A stretch of DNA of 34,862 nt from Psychrobacter sp. UBA3962 (GTDB taxonomy: Bacteria; Pseudomonadota; Gammaproteobacteria; Pseudomonadales; Moraxellaceae), in NCBI RefSeq assembly GCF_002385225.1, contig NZ_DGDC01000027.1, positions 1 through 34,862 on the forward strand. The letters run 5' to 3'. Positions 6,930-14,627 of this stretch are shown here, in pieces. Position numbers and translations under genes: made by a program. The notes below the pieces were generated by a model. It worked only from the letters and a program-made list of their open reading frames with translations, was not told where the DNA came from and made no database searches. Position 1 is the first letter of the stretch, and every line of letters begins with the position of its first letter.

Positions 6930-8507
6930 CTACTGCATAACTAGATATTCAAATGCTGATAAGGCCGCTTTTGAACCCTCACCCATGGCAATGTTAATTT
7001 GCTTAAATGGGACGGTAGTGACGTCACCAGCAGCAAAAACGCCTTTACGGTTGGTCTTACAAGCTTCATCAATTTCAATCTCGCCAAAGCGGTTCATATC
7101 AACGAAGCCTTTGACAAACTCTGAGTTTGGCACCAGACCAATTTGTACGAACACCGCAGATAAGTCTTGCTCTTTGGTTTCGCCACTACTACGGTCTTCA
7201 TAAACGATTGAGGTCACTTTACCGTCAGTTGCTTTAATCTCTTTGGTCGCCGCTGAGGTAATGATGTCAATGTTTTGGGTTTGTTTGGCTTTATCAATTA
7301 ACACTTGGTCAGCTTTTAGGCTATCGGCAAACTCAAAGACGGTCACATTTTTAACGATACCGGCCAAGTCTAACGCCGCTTCAATACCTGAGTTACCGCC
7401 ACCAATGACAGCGATGTCTTTACCTTTGAAGAAGGGACCGTCACAGTGTGGACAATAAGCCACCCCGCTACCAATGTTTTCTTCTTCACCTGGAACGTTC
7501 AGTTTACGCCACTGAGCCCCAGTCGCGAGAATAATACTACGGGTTTCAAACTGCTCACCTGTGTTTAGATGAACGATGTAGTTATCATTGTCGGTTTCAG
7601 CTAACTCTTTTACGCTAACGTGCTCTTTGATAGTAATTTCATACTCTTTTAAGTGCTTTTCAAAGTTTGCTGACAGCTCATTACCTGTGGTTAATGGTAC
7701 TGAAATTAAGTTTTCGATACTTTGAGTGTCTTTTACTTGACCCCCGATACGATCAGCGATAAGGGTCACTTTTAGACCTTTACGTGCGCTATAAATAGCT
7801 GAGGCCACGCCTGCTGGGCCCCCACCGATGACCGTCACATCTTGACGCTCTAGTTGCTCTACATCCTCTGCACTTGCCGCTAGCAAATCTGGGAATTCTT
7901 GCTGTAGCTTGTCGATAATGCGAGCCGTATCTACCTTACCATTCAAGAAAGGTTTACCGTTTAGGAATACTGCTGGTACGCCCTGAATGTTATTGGCAGC
8001 CACTTGCTCTTGGAACAGACCACCATCAATCATTTCATTACTAATACCGTCGTTTAATAGAGCAAACTCGTTCAGCGCCTGTACAACTTCTGGACAGTTG
8101 TGGCAAGACAAAGACACATAAGTCTGGAATTGGAGTGGCTGACCAATACGCTTCACCATATTCTGAATACTTTCATCAAGTTTGATGGTATGACCGCCCG
8201 CTTGAAGAATGGCTAAGATTAACGATGAGAACTCATGTCCGCCTGGGATACCACTGAATACAATACCGGTTTCAGCCTCTTTTGAATCAATCTCAGTGGT
8301 AATTTTAAAACTGATCGGACTAGGCAAGCTGTCGTCAGTAGCATTTTCATCAAAGTTAATCTTGTCACTGGTGCCTGCAATTTGTGTTAAAAAACTTACC
8401 AATTCAGCACGTTTTTCATGGTCACCGCTACCAATCACAAAATTGATTGGACGGGTCATATTTTCACTGTAGCTTTTTACAGCATCTAATAAGCCTTGGT
8501 CTAACAT
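6930..8507 (-). CDS. ahpF: Alkyl hydroperoxide reductase subunit F
   Basis: AhpF is the flavoprotein that passes electrons from NADH to the peroxiredoxin AhpC for removal of hydrogen peroxide and organic peroxides in the cytoplasm. The 525-residue product shows the N-terminal double thioredoxin-like domain with CHNC at residues 135-138, an FAD-binding GGGPAG at 228-233, the thioredoxin-reductase-type redox centre CPHC at 352-355, and an NADH-binding GGGNSG at about 369-374. The C-terminal AAGDVTTVPFKQINIAMGEG is the typical second FAD contact. The start is fixed by TAAGGAG seven bases before the ATG. AhpC, normally next to it, is not in this window, so ahpF is solitary here. A dyad resembling a LysR-type/OxyR site lies upstream (8619-8633). 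Identity is firm. Confidence 0.96.
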   Translation of the reverse strand: MLDQGLLDAVKSYSENMTRPINFVIGSGDHEKRAELVSFLTQIAGTSDKINFDENATDDSLPSPISFKITTEIDSKEAETGIVFSGIPGGHEFSSLILAILQAGGHTIKLDESIQNMVKRIGQPLQFQTYVSLSCHNCPEVVQALNEFALLNDGISNEMIDGGLFQEQVAANNIQGVPAVFLNGKPFLNGKVDTARIIDKLQQEFPDLLAASAEDVEQLERQDVTVIGGGPAGVASAIYSARKGLKVTLIADRIGGQVKDTQSIENLISVPLTTGNELSANFEKHLKEYEITIKEHVSVKELAETDNDNYIVHLNTGEQFETRSIILATGAQWRKLNVPGEEENIGSGVAYCPHCDGPFFKGKDIAVIGGGNSGIEAALDLAGIVKNVTVFEFADSLKADQVLIDKAKQTQNIDIITSAATKEIKATDGKVTSIVYEDRSSGETKEQDLSAVFVQIGLVPNSEFVKGFVDMNRFGEIEIDEACKTNRKGVFAAGDVTTVPFKQINIAMGEGSKAALSAFEYLVMQ

Positions 8508-8973
8508 ATTGAACTCCTTATAGGATATTTTTATCTGATATAGTTATTTGTATATGAGGTTTTTAAAATTTGTCTGTAGCGAGATAGAGCACGTTTTATA
8601 TAGGCTTTCTCTGCTGTTGATACTTATATTATCGGGTCTGCAGACCAAAACAACAAGCTGATTAAGTCAAACCTTGTGATTGATAAAACAAAACTAATAT
8701 CATTTATAGTTTTATAATACAAAACAATGAAAGCTATTTTTACTAAGCTTTTAGGAAACAGAAAACTAGGGTTTTATGGGTCATCAATATTGTAATTAGT
8801 GAGTAAACAAGCCATTTTAATTATGGTTTTTCTTAACTAATTTGGGTACAATTTAATTAAGACCAATAACAAAAATTTCTCTGCTTTCCACCCTTGGACC
8901 GTGGGTACATAGAGGATAACTTCCCTGTATTCACCGTCTTTATAAATCAAAAAACTACTGTAAGGATAATTCC
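8508..8973. other. Divergent intergenic region, ahpF / YdcH-like gene
   Basis: These 466 bases hold the ahpF leader and the upstream region of the small gene at 8974. Besides the possible ahpF promoter, a TACAAT (8847-8852) could be a -10 for the plus-strand gene, and CCAC...GTGG (8889-8904) could form a small hairpin in its leader. No convincing ORF, RNA gene or terminator is seen. Confidence 0.4.
8597..8633 (-). promoter_or_regulatory. Possible ahpF promoter with LysR-type dyad
   Basis: Read on the minus strand, TATATA (8597-8602) could be a -10 box, and the interrupted dyad GATAATATAAGTATC (8619-8633) overlaps the -35 position. It has the ATA-N7-TAT symmetry and the inner T-N3-A seen in OxyR-like sites but is not a full consensus. 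This fits the known control of ahpF genes by OxyR, yet the match is weak. Confidence 0.25.
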
Positions 8974-9201
8974 ATGTTTCATGAACACCGCGAGTTGATC
9001 TCTGAGCTTAAAAACACAGACCTATTTTTCCAAAAAATGTTCAAAGAGCACAATGACTTAGACACTGAAATTGATAAACTAGAAAACGACGTGGTTAAGT
9101 CAGTAAGCCGTGAAGAAGAAATCGAAGAAATGAAGCGTCGCAAATTGGCTCTAAAAGATGAAATCGGCCGTTATTTAGACGAGAAAAGCAAAGAACAATA
9201 A
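8974..9201 (+). CDS. YdcH-like DUF465 small protein
   Basis: A 75-residue, highly charged, almost wholly helical protein of the DUF465 (YdcH) family. It opens with MFHEHRELISELK, includes FKEHNDLDTEIDKLE and ends with the helix EEMKRRKLALKDEIGRYL, giving a likely two-helix hairpin. The K-x-x-K-L-x-L-K-D-E-I motif near the C-terminus is characteristic. Members are abundant small cytoplasmic proteins; no agreed function exists. The ATG follows GTAAGGATAATTCC, a good ribosome binding site. It has a strong terminator 70 bases downstream, so it is a one-gene unit. Confidence 0.85.
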   Translation: MFHEHRELISELKNTDLFFQKMFKEHNDLDTEIDKLENDVVKSVSREEEIEEMKRRKLALKDEIGRYLDEKSKEQ

Positions 9202-9583
9202 GCTGACCTAAAGCAACTTACTGTTGATCAGTGGGTAGCCCATTCATAGCTTATAGATTAATTTCGTTTATAAAGCCCTGCAATACTGTAGGGCTTTATC
9301 ATTTATTGACAATCAAAAACTTTTGTTTACGTTAGTTAACCAGCACTATCATAGTTGTGCGTACTTATTAACTCTTTTTTTATGTTAATATAGCTTCGAT
9401 AGGCATTAAATTGGCCTGTAAATACTTTTTCACCTCTTCTTTATATAATAATTATTAATCTAACTGCCCTTTATTAGCTTGTTTTCTTATTATAAGAATA
9501 GCAACGAAACCAATAATCTCAGTCTAGTGACAACATTCAGTTGACTAGCATTACTCAAATACAAATAACTCATACGGTATTAT
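9202..9583 (+). other. Intergenic region upstream of rnr
   Basis: These 382 bases contain the YdcH-gene terminator at 9271-9299, then AT-rich DNA leading to rnr. TTGACA at 9306-9311 is a perfect -35 hexamer, but the matching -10 (TACGTT, 16 bases on) is poor. A near-perfect palindrome TTCTTATTATAAGAA lies at 9484-9498. There is no clear ribosome binding site before the rnr ATG. No further gene is seen. Confidence 0.4.
9271..9299 (+). terminator. Terminator after YdcH-like gene
   Basis: TAAAGCCCT (9271-9279) pairs perfectly with AGGGCTTTA (9290-9298) around a 10-base loop and runs into a short T-rich stretch (CTTTATCATTTATT). Confidence 0.75.
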
Positions 9584-11914
9584 ATGACCTGGAACGATCC
9601 TAACGCACAACAAGAAGCTCAAAATTATGAAAACCCCATCCCTAGCCGTTTGCTTATTTTGCAAACTTTGGCAGATAAGGGCGAGCTTACTCACAAACAA
9701 TTGGCTGAATCATTTGGTATTGATAATGAAGACCAATTTGACGCCCTTGGCAATCGCCTAAAAGCGATGAGTCGTGATGGCCAAGTTAACCGTGATGGTA
9801 GACCTTATAAATATCGCGCGGTAACCAAACAAGACGTGGTAACCGGTACTGTCTCTGCCCATGCGAAAGGCTTTGGCTTTGTCGTGCTGGATGATATGCC
9901 AGATTTATTTTTGCATGAAAAACAAATGCGCTGGGTATTCAATGGCGATACAGTGAATGCTATCGGCACCACCACCGATAATAGAGGCCGTACTGAAGGT
10001 CGCATTATCGAGGTCACTGAGCGTCAACAAACCCACTTTATTGGTACTTTGGAAAAAGATGATGAGGGCTACATCGTTAGTCTGTCTAGTCCTAACAACC
10101 ATCAGCCAATTACTGTCGCCGCTGAAAACGTAGCAGCCTTAAATGCCAAGCCTGGCTATCCGGTTAAAGTAGATATTATTGATTGGCCGACTCAGCACGA
10201 ATTTGCGACGGGTAAAATCATCAATGTTATGGATGATGATAACGACCGCGAAGTGATTATTGAGACCACCTTACTCAACTATGATATCCCAAGCGATTTC
10301 GGTGCAGGAGTATTAAAGCAGGCCAATAGTTATAAAGAACCCACTGAGCAGGAGATGAAAGGTCGGACTGATATTCGTCACCTGCCTTTAGTAACCATTG
10401 ATGGCGAAGACTCACGTGACTTCGACGATGCGGTCTATGCAGAGAAACGACCTGGTGGCAACTACCGCGTGGTAGTAGCCATTGCTGATGTCAGCCATTA
10501 TGTTACTCCAAACTCAGCCTTAGACCATGAAGCGTTTGATCGCGGAACTTCAGTATATTTCCCACATCATGTGGTACCAATGTTGCCTGAAGTGCTCTCT
10601 AACGGCCTATGTTCATTGAACCCAGGGATTGACCGTCTGTGTATGGTCGCTGACATTAAGCTGTCTCGTGCCGGCAATATTACAGGTTATGAGTTTTACC
10701 CTTCTGTTATGCACTCTCAAGCTCGATTGACTTACAACCAAGTCAATGATTACTTTGAGGGCAATATGGAAAATGTGCCTGACTCGCTAACGGGCAACAA
10801 AGACGTTAAGAAGTCTATCGACACCATGCACCAGTTATATAAAGTACTGGTCCAGAAGCGTGAAGAGCGTAATGCGATGGAATTTGAAACGCCAGAAACC
10901 TACATCAAATTTAATGAGGAAGGTGGCATTGATGCCATTGTTCCCCGTACCCGTGGTGACTCGCATAAACTGATTGAAGAGCTGATGCTACTGGCTAACA
11001 CCTGTGCAGCCAACTTCGCGCTAAAATACGAGTTGCCAGTTCTATATCGTAACCATGATAAGCCTGACTCTGAGAAATCACGTACGGTGCACGAATATGC
11101 GAAGAACTTTGGTATCAGTTTCCCAGAGGAAAACCCCACTCAGGCAGATTATAAACGTATTATCGAAGCCACTAAAGATCGTCCAGATGCGGTGAGTATT
11201 CACAGTATGCTGCTGCGCTCTATGATGCAGGCCAACTACTCGCCTGATAATATCGGTCATTTCGGTCTGGCGTATGATGAGTATTCACACTTTACCTCAC
11301 CTATTCGCCGCTACCCTGACTTGATGCTACACCGTGCGATTAAGGCCAAAGTAACCGGTAAGAAACAGCCAGAAATGGACTTTACCCTTGAGGAAGCCGG
11401 TCAGCAAACCTCAGATACCGAACGCCGTGCCGAAAAAGCCTCTCGCTTTGTCGAAAGCTGGTTGAAGTGTCACTATATGAAAGACCATGTTGGGGAAGAG
11501 TTTGATGGCGTGGTTACCACCGTGACCAGTTTTGGTTTATTTATCAACCTAACTGAGCTGTTTATCGACGGATTAGTACACATCTCTAATGTGGGTAAAG
11601 ACTTCTTCGTTTATGATGAAAAACAGCAACAGCTTATTGGTCAAGACAGAGGCACTGTCTATGGTCTAGGAGATTTGGTGCGTATCAAAGTCGCTGCCGT
11701 CAATATGGACCTATTGCAGATTGACTTTGAACTGATCGCTAAACTTAAAGCCAGTGCGATGAACCAAACCAAAAAAGATGGTAATGGTAACGGTAACGGA
11801 AAGTCAAAACAGACCAATAACAAGTCTGATAATAACGGTCAAGGCAAAGGCTTTGATGACAAAAAGCCTTCTCGCCGTCGTAATGGCCGAGGCCGTGGCA
11901 AACCTAAGTCATAG
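9584..11914 (+). CDS. rnr: Ribonuclease R
   Basis: RNase R is a processive 3'-to-5' exoribonuclease that degrades structured RNA, acts in rRNA quality control and trans-translation, and is typically important in the cold. The 776-residue protein has an N-terminal winged-helix region (LLILQTLADKGELTHKQLAESFGI), a cold-shock-like domain (VTGTVSAHAKGFGFVVLDD), the RNB catalytic domain with TIDGEDSRDFDDAVYAE around residues 270-286 and HFTSPIRRYPDLMLHRA near 567-583, an S1 domain (about 638-720), and a low-complexity basic tail from about 725 rich in Gly, Asn, Lys and Arg. The winged helix and tail distinguish it from RNase II. The ATG lacks an obvious Shine-Dalgarno, but family similarity of the first residues supports it. 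Confidence 0.95.
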   Translation: MTWNDPNAQQEAQNYENPIPSRLLILQTLADKGELTHKQLAESFGIDNEDQFDALGNRLKAMSRDGQVNRDGRPYKYRAVTKQDVVTGTVSAHAKGFGFVVLDDMPDLFLHEKQMRWVFNGDTVNAIGTTTDNRGRTEGRIIEVTERQQTHFIGTLEKDDEGYIVSLSSPNNHQPITVAAENVAALNAKPGYPVKVDIIDWPTQHEFATGKIINVMDDDNDREVIIETTLLNYDIPSDFGAGVLKQANSYKEPTEQEMKGRTDIRHLPLVTIDGEDSRDFDDAVYAEKRPGGNYRVVVAIADVSHYVTPNSALDHEAFDRGTSVYFPHHVVPMLPEVLSNGLCSLNPGIDRLCMVADIKLSRAGNITGYEFYPSVMHSQARLTYNQVNDYFEGNMENVPDSLTGNKDVKKSIDTMHQLYKVLVQKREERNAMEFETPETYIKFNEEGGIDAIVPRTRGDSHKLIEELMLLANTCAANFALKYELPVLYRNHDKPDSEKSRTVHEYAKNFGISFPEENPTQADYKRIIEATKDRPDAVSIHSMLLRSMMQANYSPDNIGHFGLAYDEYSHFTSPIRRYPDLMLHRAIKAKVTGKKQPEMDFTLEEAGQQTSDTERRAEKASRFVESWLKCHYMKDHVGEEFDGVVTTVTSFGLFINLTELFIDGLVHISNVGKDFFVYDEKQQQLIGQDRGTVYGLGDLVRIKVAAVNMDLLQIDFELIAKLKASAMNQTKKDGNGNGNGKSKQTNNKSDNNGQGKGFDDKKPSRRRNGRGRGKPKS

Positions 11915-11970
11915 GATTGGTTTATAACTGAAACTTGCTGAACGGACAATCTCCGCTCAGTAAGGCCAAT

Positions 11971-12007
11971 AAAAAAAGAGCTGTCCAGTTTGGGCAGCTC
12001 TTTTTTT
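11971..12007. terminator. Bidirectional terminator after rnr
   Basis: GAGCTGTCC (11978-11986) pairs with GGGCAGCTC (11992-12000), one G-T pair, flanked by seven A on the left and seven T on the right. It can end rnr on the plus strand and the nuclease-fold gene on the minus strand. Confidence 0.9.
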
Positions 12008-12101
12008 GGTTATTGGTTAGCCATTAATGCCTAGCGAATGAGAAGGTAATCAAATGATAGCTACTTTGACAATCAAGGTACTTTAACCACCAAACCAGTG
12101 C

Positions 12102-12857
12102 TTATAGATAAAGCTCAGCACTGATAGGCAGATGATCAGATAAAGAAGACCAAGGTTTGCCTTTATTCACCCAAGCCTGCTTGATTTTTAAATTACGCAC
12201 ATAGATACGGTCTAAGCTAAGTACCGGAAGCTTAGCAGGATAGGTGGGCAATAACTTATTATGCATTTCCATAAAAACTTCGGTCATATTTAGCTCATCT
12301 GCTAATTTCTGACACGAGACTTTTTTCCAATCATTAAAATCACCCGCCAATATTAAAGGACGATTTTGATCAATAGTATCGTTAACATAAGCTGCAATCG
12401 CTCGATACTGCTTTTCTCTGTCATTCTCAAGCAAGTTTAAATGAGCACAAAGCACCACAACAGGCTCAGGCCAGCCCAGAGGCCATACCTCACAATGAAG
12501 CACCCCTCTTTGTTCAAGCTTATTCACAGTAATATTAATATTATGCTTCGGGTCTAGCGGATGACGACTCAATACCGCATTGCCATGATGACCATTGTTA
12601 TATTCTGAGTTTTTACCATAGCTATGCCGACAGTCCAAAAACTCACCAAACCACTCATGCTGTGACTGGTTCGGATATTCGTTGTACTTGACCATACGCT
12701 TTAGATTCTGACCCTGCACTTCTTGTAGGCACAGAATATCAGGATTAATATCTTTTAAAGCTTGACCAATTTTTTGAGTGACTACTTGGCGATTCAGCGG
12801 AGACATACCTTTATGTATGTTATAGGTTGTGACCGTTATGCTATTTGAATTAATCAT
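12102..12857 (-). CDS. Endonuclease/exonuclease/phosphatase family protein
   Basis: This protein has the DNase I-like EEP fold with all its signature positions: VTTYNIHKG near the N-terminus, ILCLQEVQ (metal-binding Glu), NAVLSRHPL, LAGDFNDW (Asp and Asn) and the C-terminal SDHLPI (Asp-His). The family covers AP endonucleases, sphingomyelinases and phosphatases, so the substrate cannot be named. Proteins starting THNIHKG-like are common stand-alone bacterial members. I chose ATG at 12857 (251 residues), where the conserved domain begins; a TTG at 12881 with AGG just upstream would add eight residues. No signal peptide is evident, so a cytoplasmic location is likely. It is downstream of the Balon gene on the same strand but separated by a strong terminator. 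Confidence 0.85.
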   Translation of the reverse strand: MINSNSITVTTYNIHKGMSPLNRQVVTQKIGQALKDINPDILCLQEVQGQNLKRMVKYNEYPNQSQHEWFGEFLDCRHSYGKNSEYNNGHHGNAVLSRHPLDPKHNINITVNKLEQRGVLHCEVWPLGWPEPVVVLCAHLNLLENDREKQYRAIAAYVNDTIDQNRPLILAGDFNDWKKVSCQKLADELNMTEVFMEMHNKLLPTYPAKLPVLSLDRIYVRNLKIKQAWVNKGKPWSSLSDHLPISAELYL

Positions 12858-13032
12858 TATAATTTTCTTATTATGTGACAATATACCTATAATCTTAGAG
12901 TAATTAGAGGCTAAATTAAACCCAGTTTTTGAGCAAGATGCGTTGCTTAATGCTTTATATTGTTAGTAATTATTATTATATTGCTAAATAGGGCTGTGCC
13001 ATCGACAACCTTATTTACTTATAAAGTAGGAT

Positions 13033-13066
13033 AAAAAAAACACTGATAGAAATCAGTGTTTTTTTT
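13033..13066 (-). terminator. Terminator after the Balon homologue
   Basis: AACACTGAT (13039-13047) and ATCAGTGTT (13052-13060) form a perfect stem with a 4-base loop, flanked by eight A and eight T. On the minus strand it lies about 55 bases past the Balon stop codon and separates it from the EEP-family gene. Confidence 0.9.
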
Positions 13067-13119
13067 GGCCAAATCCAGCACAGTAAGTGCTGAATTTAGC
13101 GATAATTAATAAGCTAAGT

Positions 13120-14232
13120 TTAGTAACGAGTTACTAAAGCGATTGGCAGGTCATCACCCATAATGTCTTGTGGCATAAACACTACTTTACCGCCATTATG
13201 AATGACGTGCTCGATGATATCACTTACCGCATCATCAGTTACGCCTTCTGCTGCTGGATCGTCAGCTAAAACTAAGGTTTGAGCTTTTTCATCAATCTTA
13301 GCCGGCTGCATATAGCCTTTGCGAAGATATAAAGTCTCACCTGCACCTTGGAAAGCAGAACGATAAATTTCTTGTAAGTCAGTACGTAACATATCTGCAC
13401 CACGGGCTTTATCAATTTCGCCTAAAGCTTCTTTGTGTAGTGTAGTGCGATACTCTTCTACCGCCTCTTGTACGCCATCAACAATATGTTGTGCACTGCC
13501 CTCTTCTAGATCAGTGACATTTGACACGGCGCCAATAATGTTCTCTGGACGGTCACACACTTCTTTATAGTAACTGATATTGCGGTTATCACCTACGATA
13601 ACTAGAGGCATTCTATGCTCACCCCATAGCTCTTGAACACTCTTATCCACACGGTTAAAGTATTCTTTTAGATAGCTATTTTCGTTATTCGCTGAGCGAT
13701 CTGACCCACCGTCACCTGTTTTATATAAGCTGTTATTCTCAATTGGGAACGGAATGCTCTCCATGTTCTTTTGCGCTTCGTCGTTCTGATCAAACTCTTT
13801 AACCACGCGGTTGTTAGCTGCTTCGATAAGACGAGCATGATCACGACCTAATACCACCACATAGTAGTGAACCGCACTCGCCATATCACGAATTAAGTCA
13901 CGAGTAGCAAAACGCTCATCAACGATTACGCGCTCTTTGGCGTCAAATGGGAAGCGTATAACTTGCACATCATCGGTGCTTGCAAAGATAGCCAAAGTAT
14001 CTAAGTTATAGTTATGGTTTAGATCATCTGTTTTGGCATGGATTTTTTCTAAAATAGTAGCCGCTGTGTTTTTGTCGTATTCATCAGTAATACGCTCTTC
14101 GGCAATTTTAAGCTGGTTTTTTAAAGCAATAGGATCTTGTTCATTATCTGGGTGTTTACGGTGAGTCTTTACAAAGATACTTACTGCTGGTTTTGCTGTA
14201 ATCTCACGTAAGCTTTTTAAAGTTGCTTTCAT
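13120..14232 (-). CDS. Balon-type ribosome hibernation factor (bacterial aeRF1/Pelota homologue)
   Basis: The 370-residue protein matches the bacterial relatives of archaeal/eukaryotic release factor 1 and Pelota, specifically the group to which Balon of Psychrobacter urativorans belongs. Balon binds the vacant or occupied ribosomal A site together with EF-Tu-GDP and protects idle ribosomes in cold or stationary cells. Visible features: an N-terminal domain with VSIFVKTHRKHPDNEQDPIA (residues 18-37), the family hallmark THR...QDPI; a middle domain starting HYYVVVLGRDHARLIEAANN; and a C-terminal domain with DIIEHVIHNGGKVVFMPQDI ending in ALVTRY. No GGQ tripeptide occurs, so it should not hydrolyse peptidyl-tRNA as a release factor does, and no NIKS is seen. 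AAGGATAATTTGT precedes the ATG. It is a one-gene unit, divergent from prlC, with a strong terminator behind it. Family certain; exact orthology to Balon very likely. Confidence 0.88.
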   Translation of the reverse strand: MKATLKSLREITAKPAVSIFVKTHRKHPDNEQDPIALKNQLKIAEERITDEYDKNTAATILEKIHAKTDDLNHNYNLDTLAIFASTDDVQVIRFPFDAKERVIVDERFATRDLIRDMASAVHYYVVVLGRDHARLIEAANNRVVKEFDQNDEAQKNMESIPFPIENNSLYKTGDGGSDRSANNENSYLKEYFNRVDKSVQELWGEHRMPLVIVGDNRNISYYKEVCDRPENIIGAVSNVTDLEEGSAQHIVDGVQEAVEEYRTTLHKEALGEIDKARGADMLRTDLQEIYRSAFQGAGETLYLRKGYMQPAKIDEKAQTLVLADDPAAEGVTDDAVSDIIEHVIHNGGKVVFMPQDIMGDDLPIALVTRY

Positions 14233-14627
14233 ACAAATTATCCTTTTTTGGTTTATTTATTTTATTAAAATTTATTAAACGTTCTATCTATGGCCAGCTA
14301 CTACTATATAGGATTTTTATTGACTGTAACTACCGTAATATTTTAGTTATTGGCAGTTCTTTTTTAAGTCACATTAAATTCTATTTATAACCCTATATTA
14401 CCAATAGAATTCCATACTTACTATATGGTTATTGTCGGTTCTTGTCATTGTTATGTAACAAATTTTAACGGGCGTAAGATGAATAGCCTCCAACACAAGA
14501 TTGCTCCTAAAAAGGATAGCTTCCTAAAGTTAATAAAGACTGTTCTAGATTGGTGAGTAAGCCATAATTGGCTTGCAATATTGAGACTTAGACACAATAG
14601 TTATTAGTACCTTCACTTTTTATAATT
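14233..14627. other. Divergent intergenic region, Balon gene / prlC
   Basis: These 395 AT-rich bases carry the control regions of both genes. On the minus strand TTACAG (14324-14329) and TATAGT (14303-14308) are a possible but short-spaced (15 bases) promoter for the Balon gene, giving a leader of about 60 bases that contains an imperfect AU-only inverted repeat (14251-14280) just before the ribosome binding site. On the plus strand TATAAT (14621-14626) lies directly ahead of prlC. A 25-codon reading frame at 14479-14556 is not convincing. Confidence 0.4.

Noticed and set aside
8520..8543. Two ATAG words 20 bases apart near the ahpF start, considered as an OxyR tandem site.
   Set aside because: The spacing should be 22, the inner CTAT halves are missing, and the place is inside the leader next to the ribosome binding site.
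14479..14556. 25-codon reading frame (MNSLQHKIAPKK...) between the Balon gene and prlC, considered as a leader peptide.
   Set aside because: No good ribosome binding site, no arginine/aromatic codon runs or following hairpin, and frames of this length are expected by chance.
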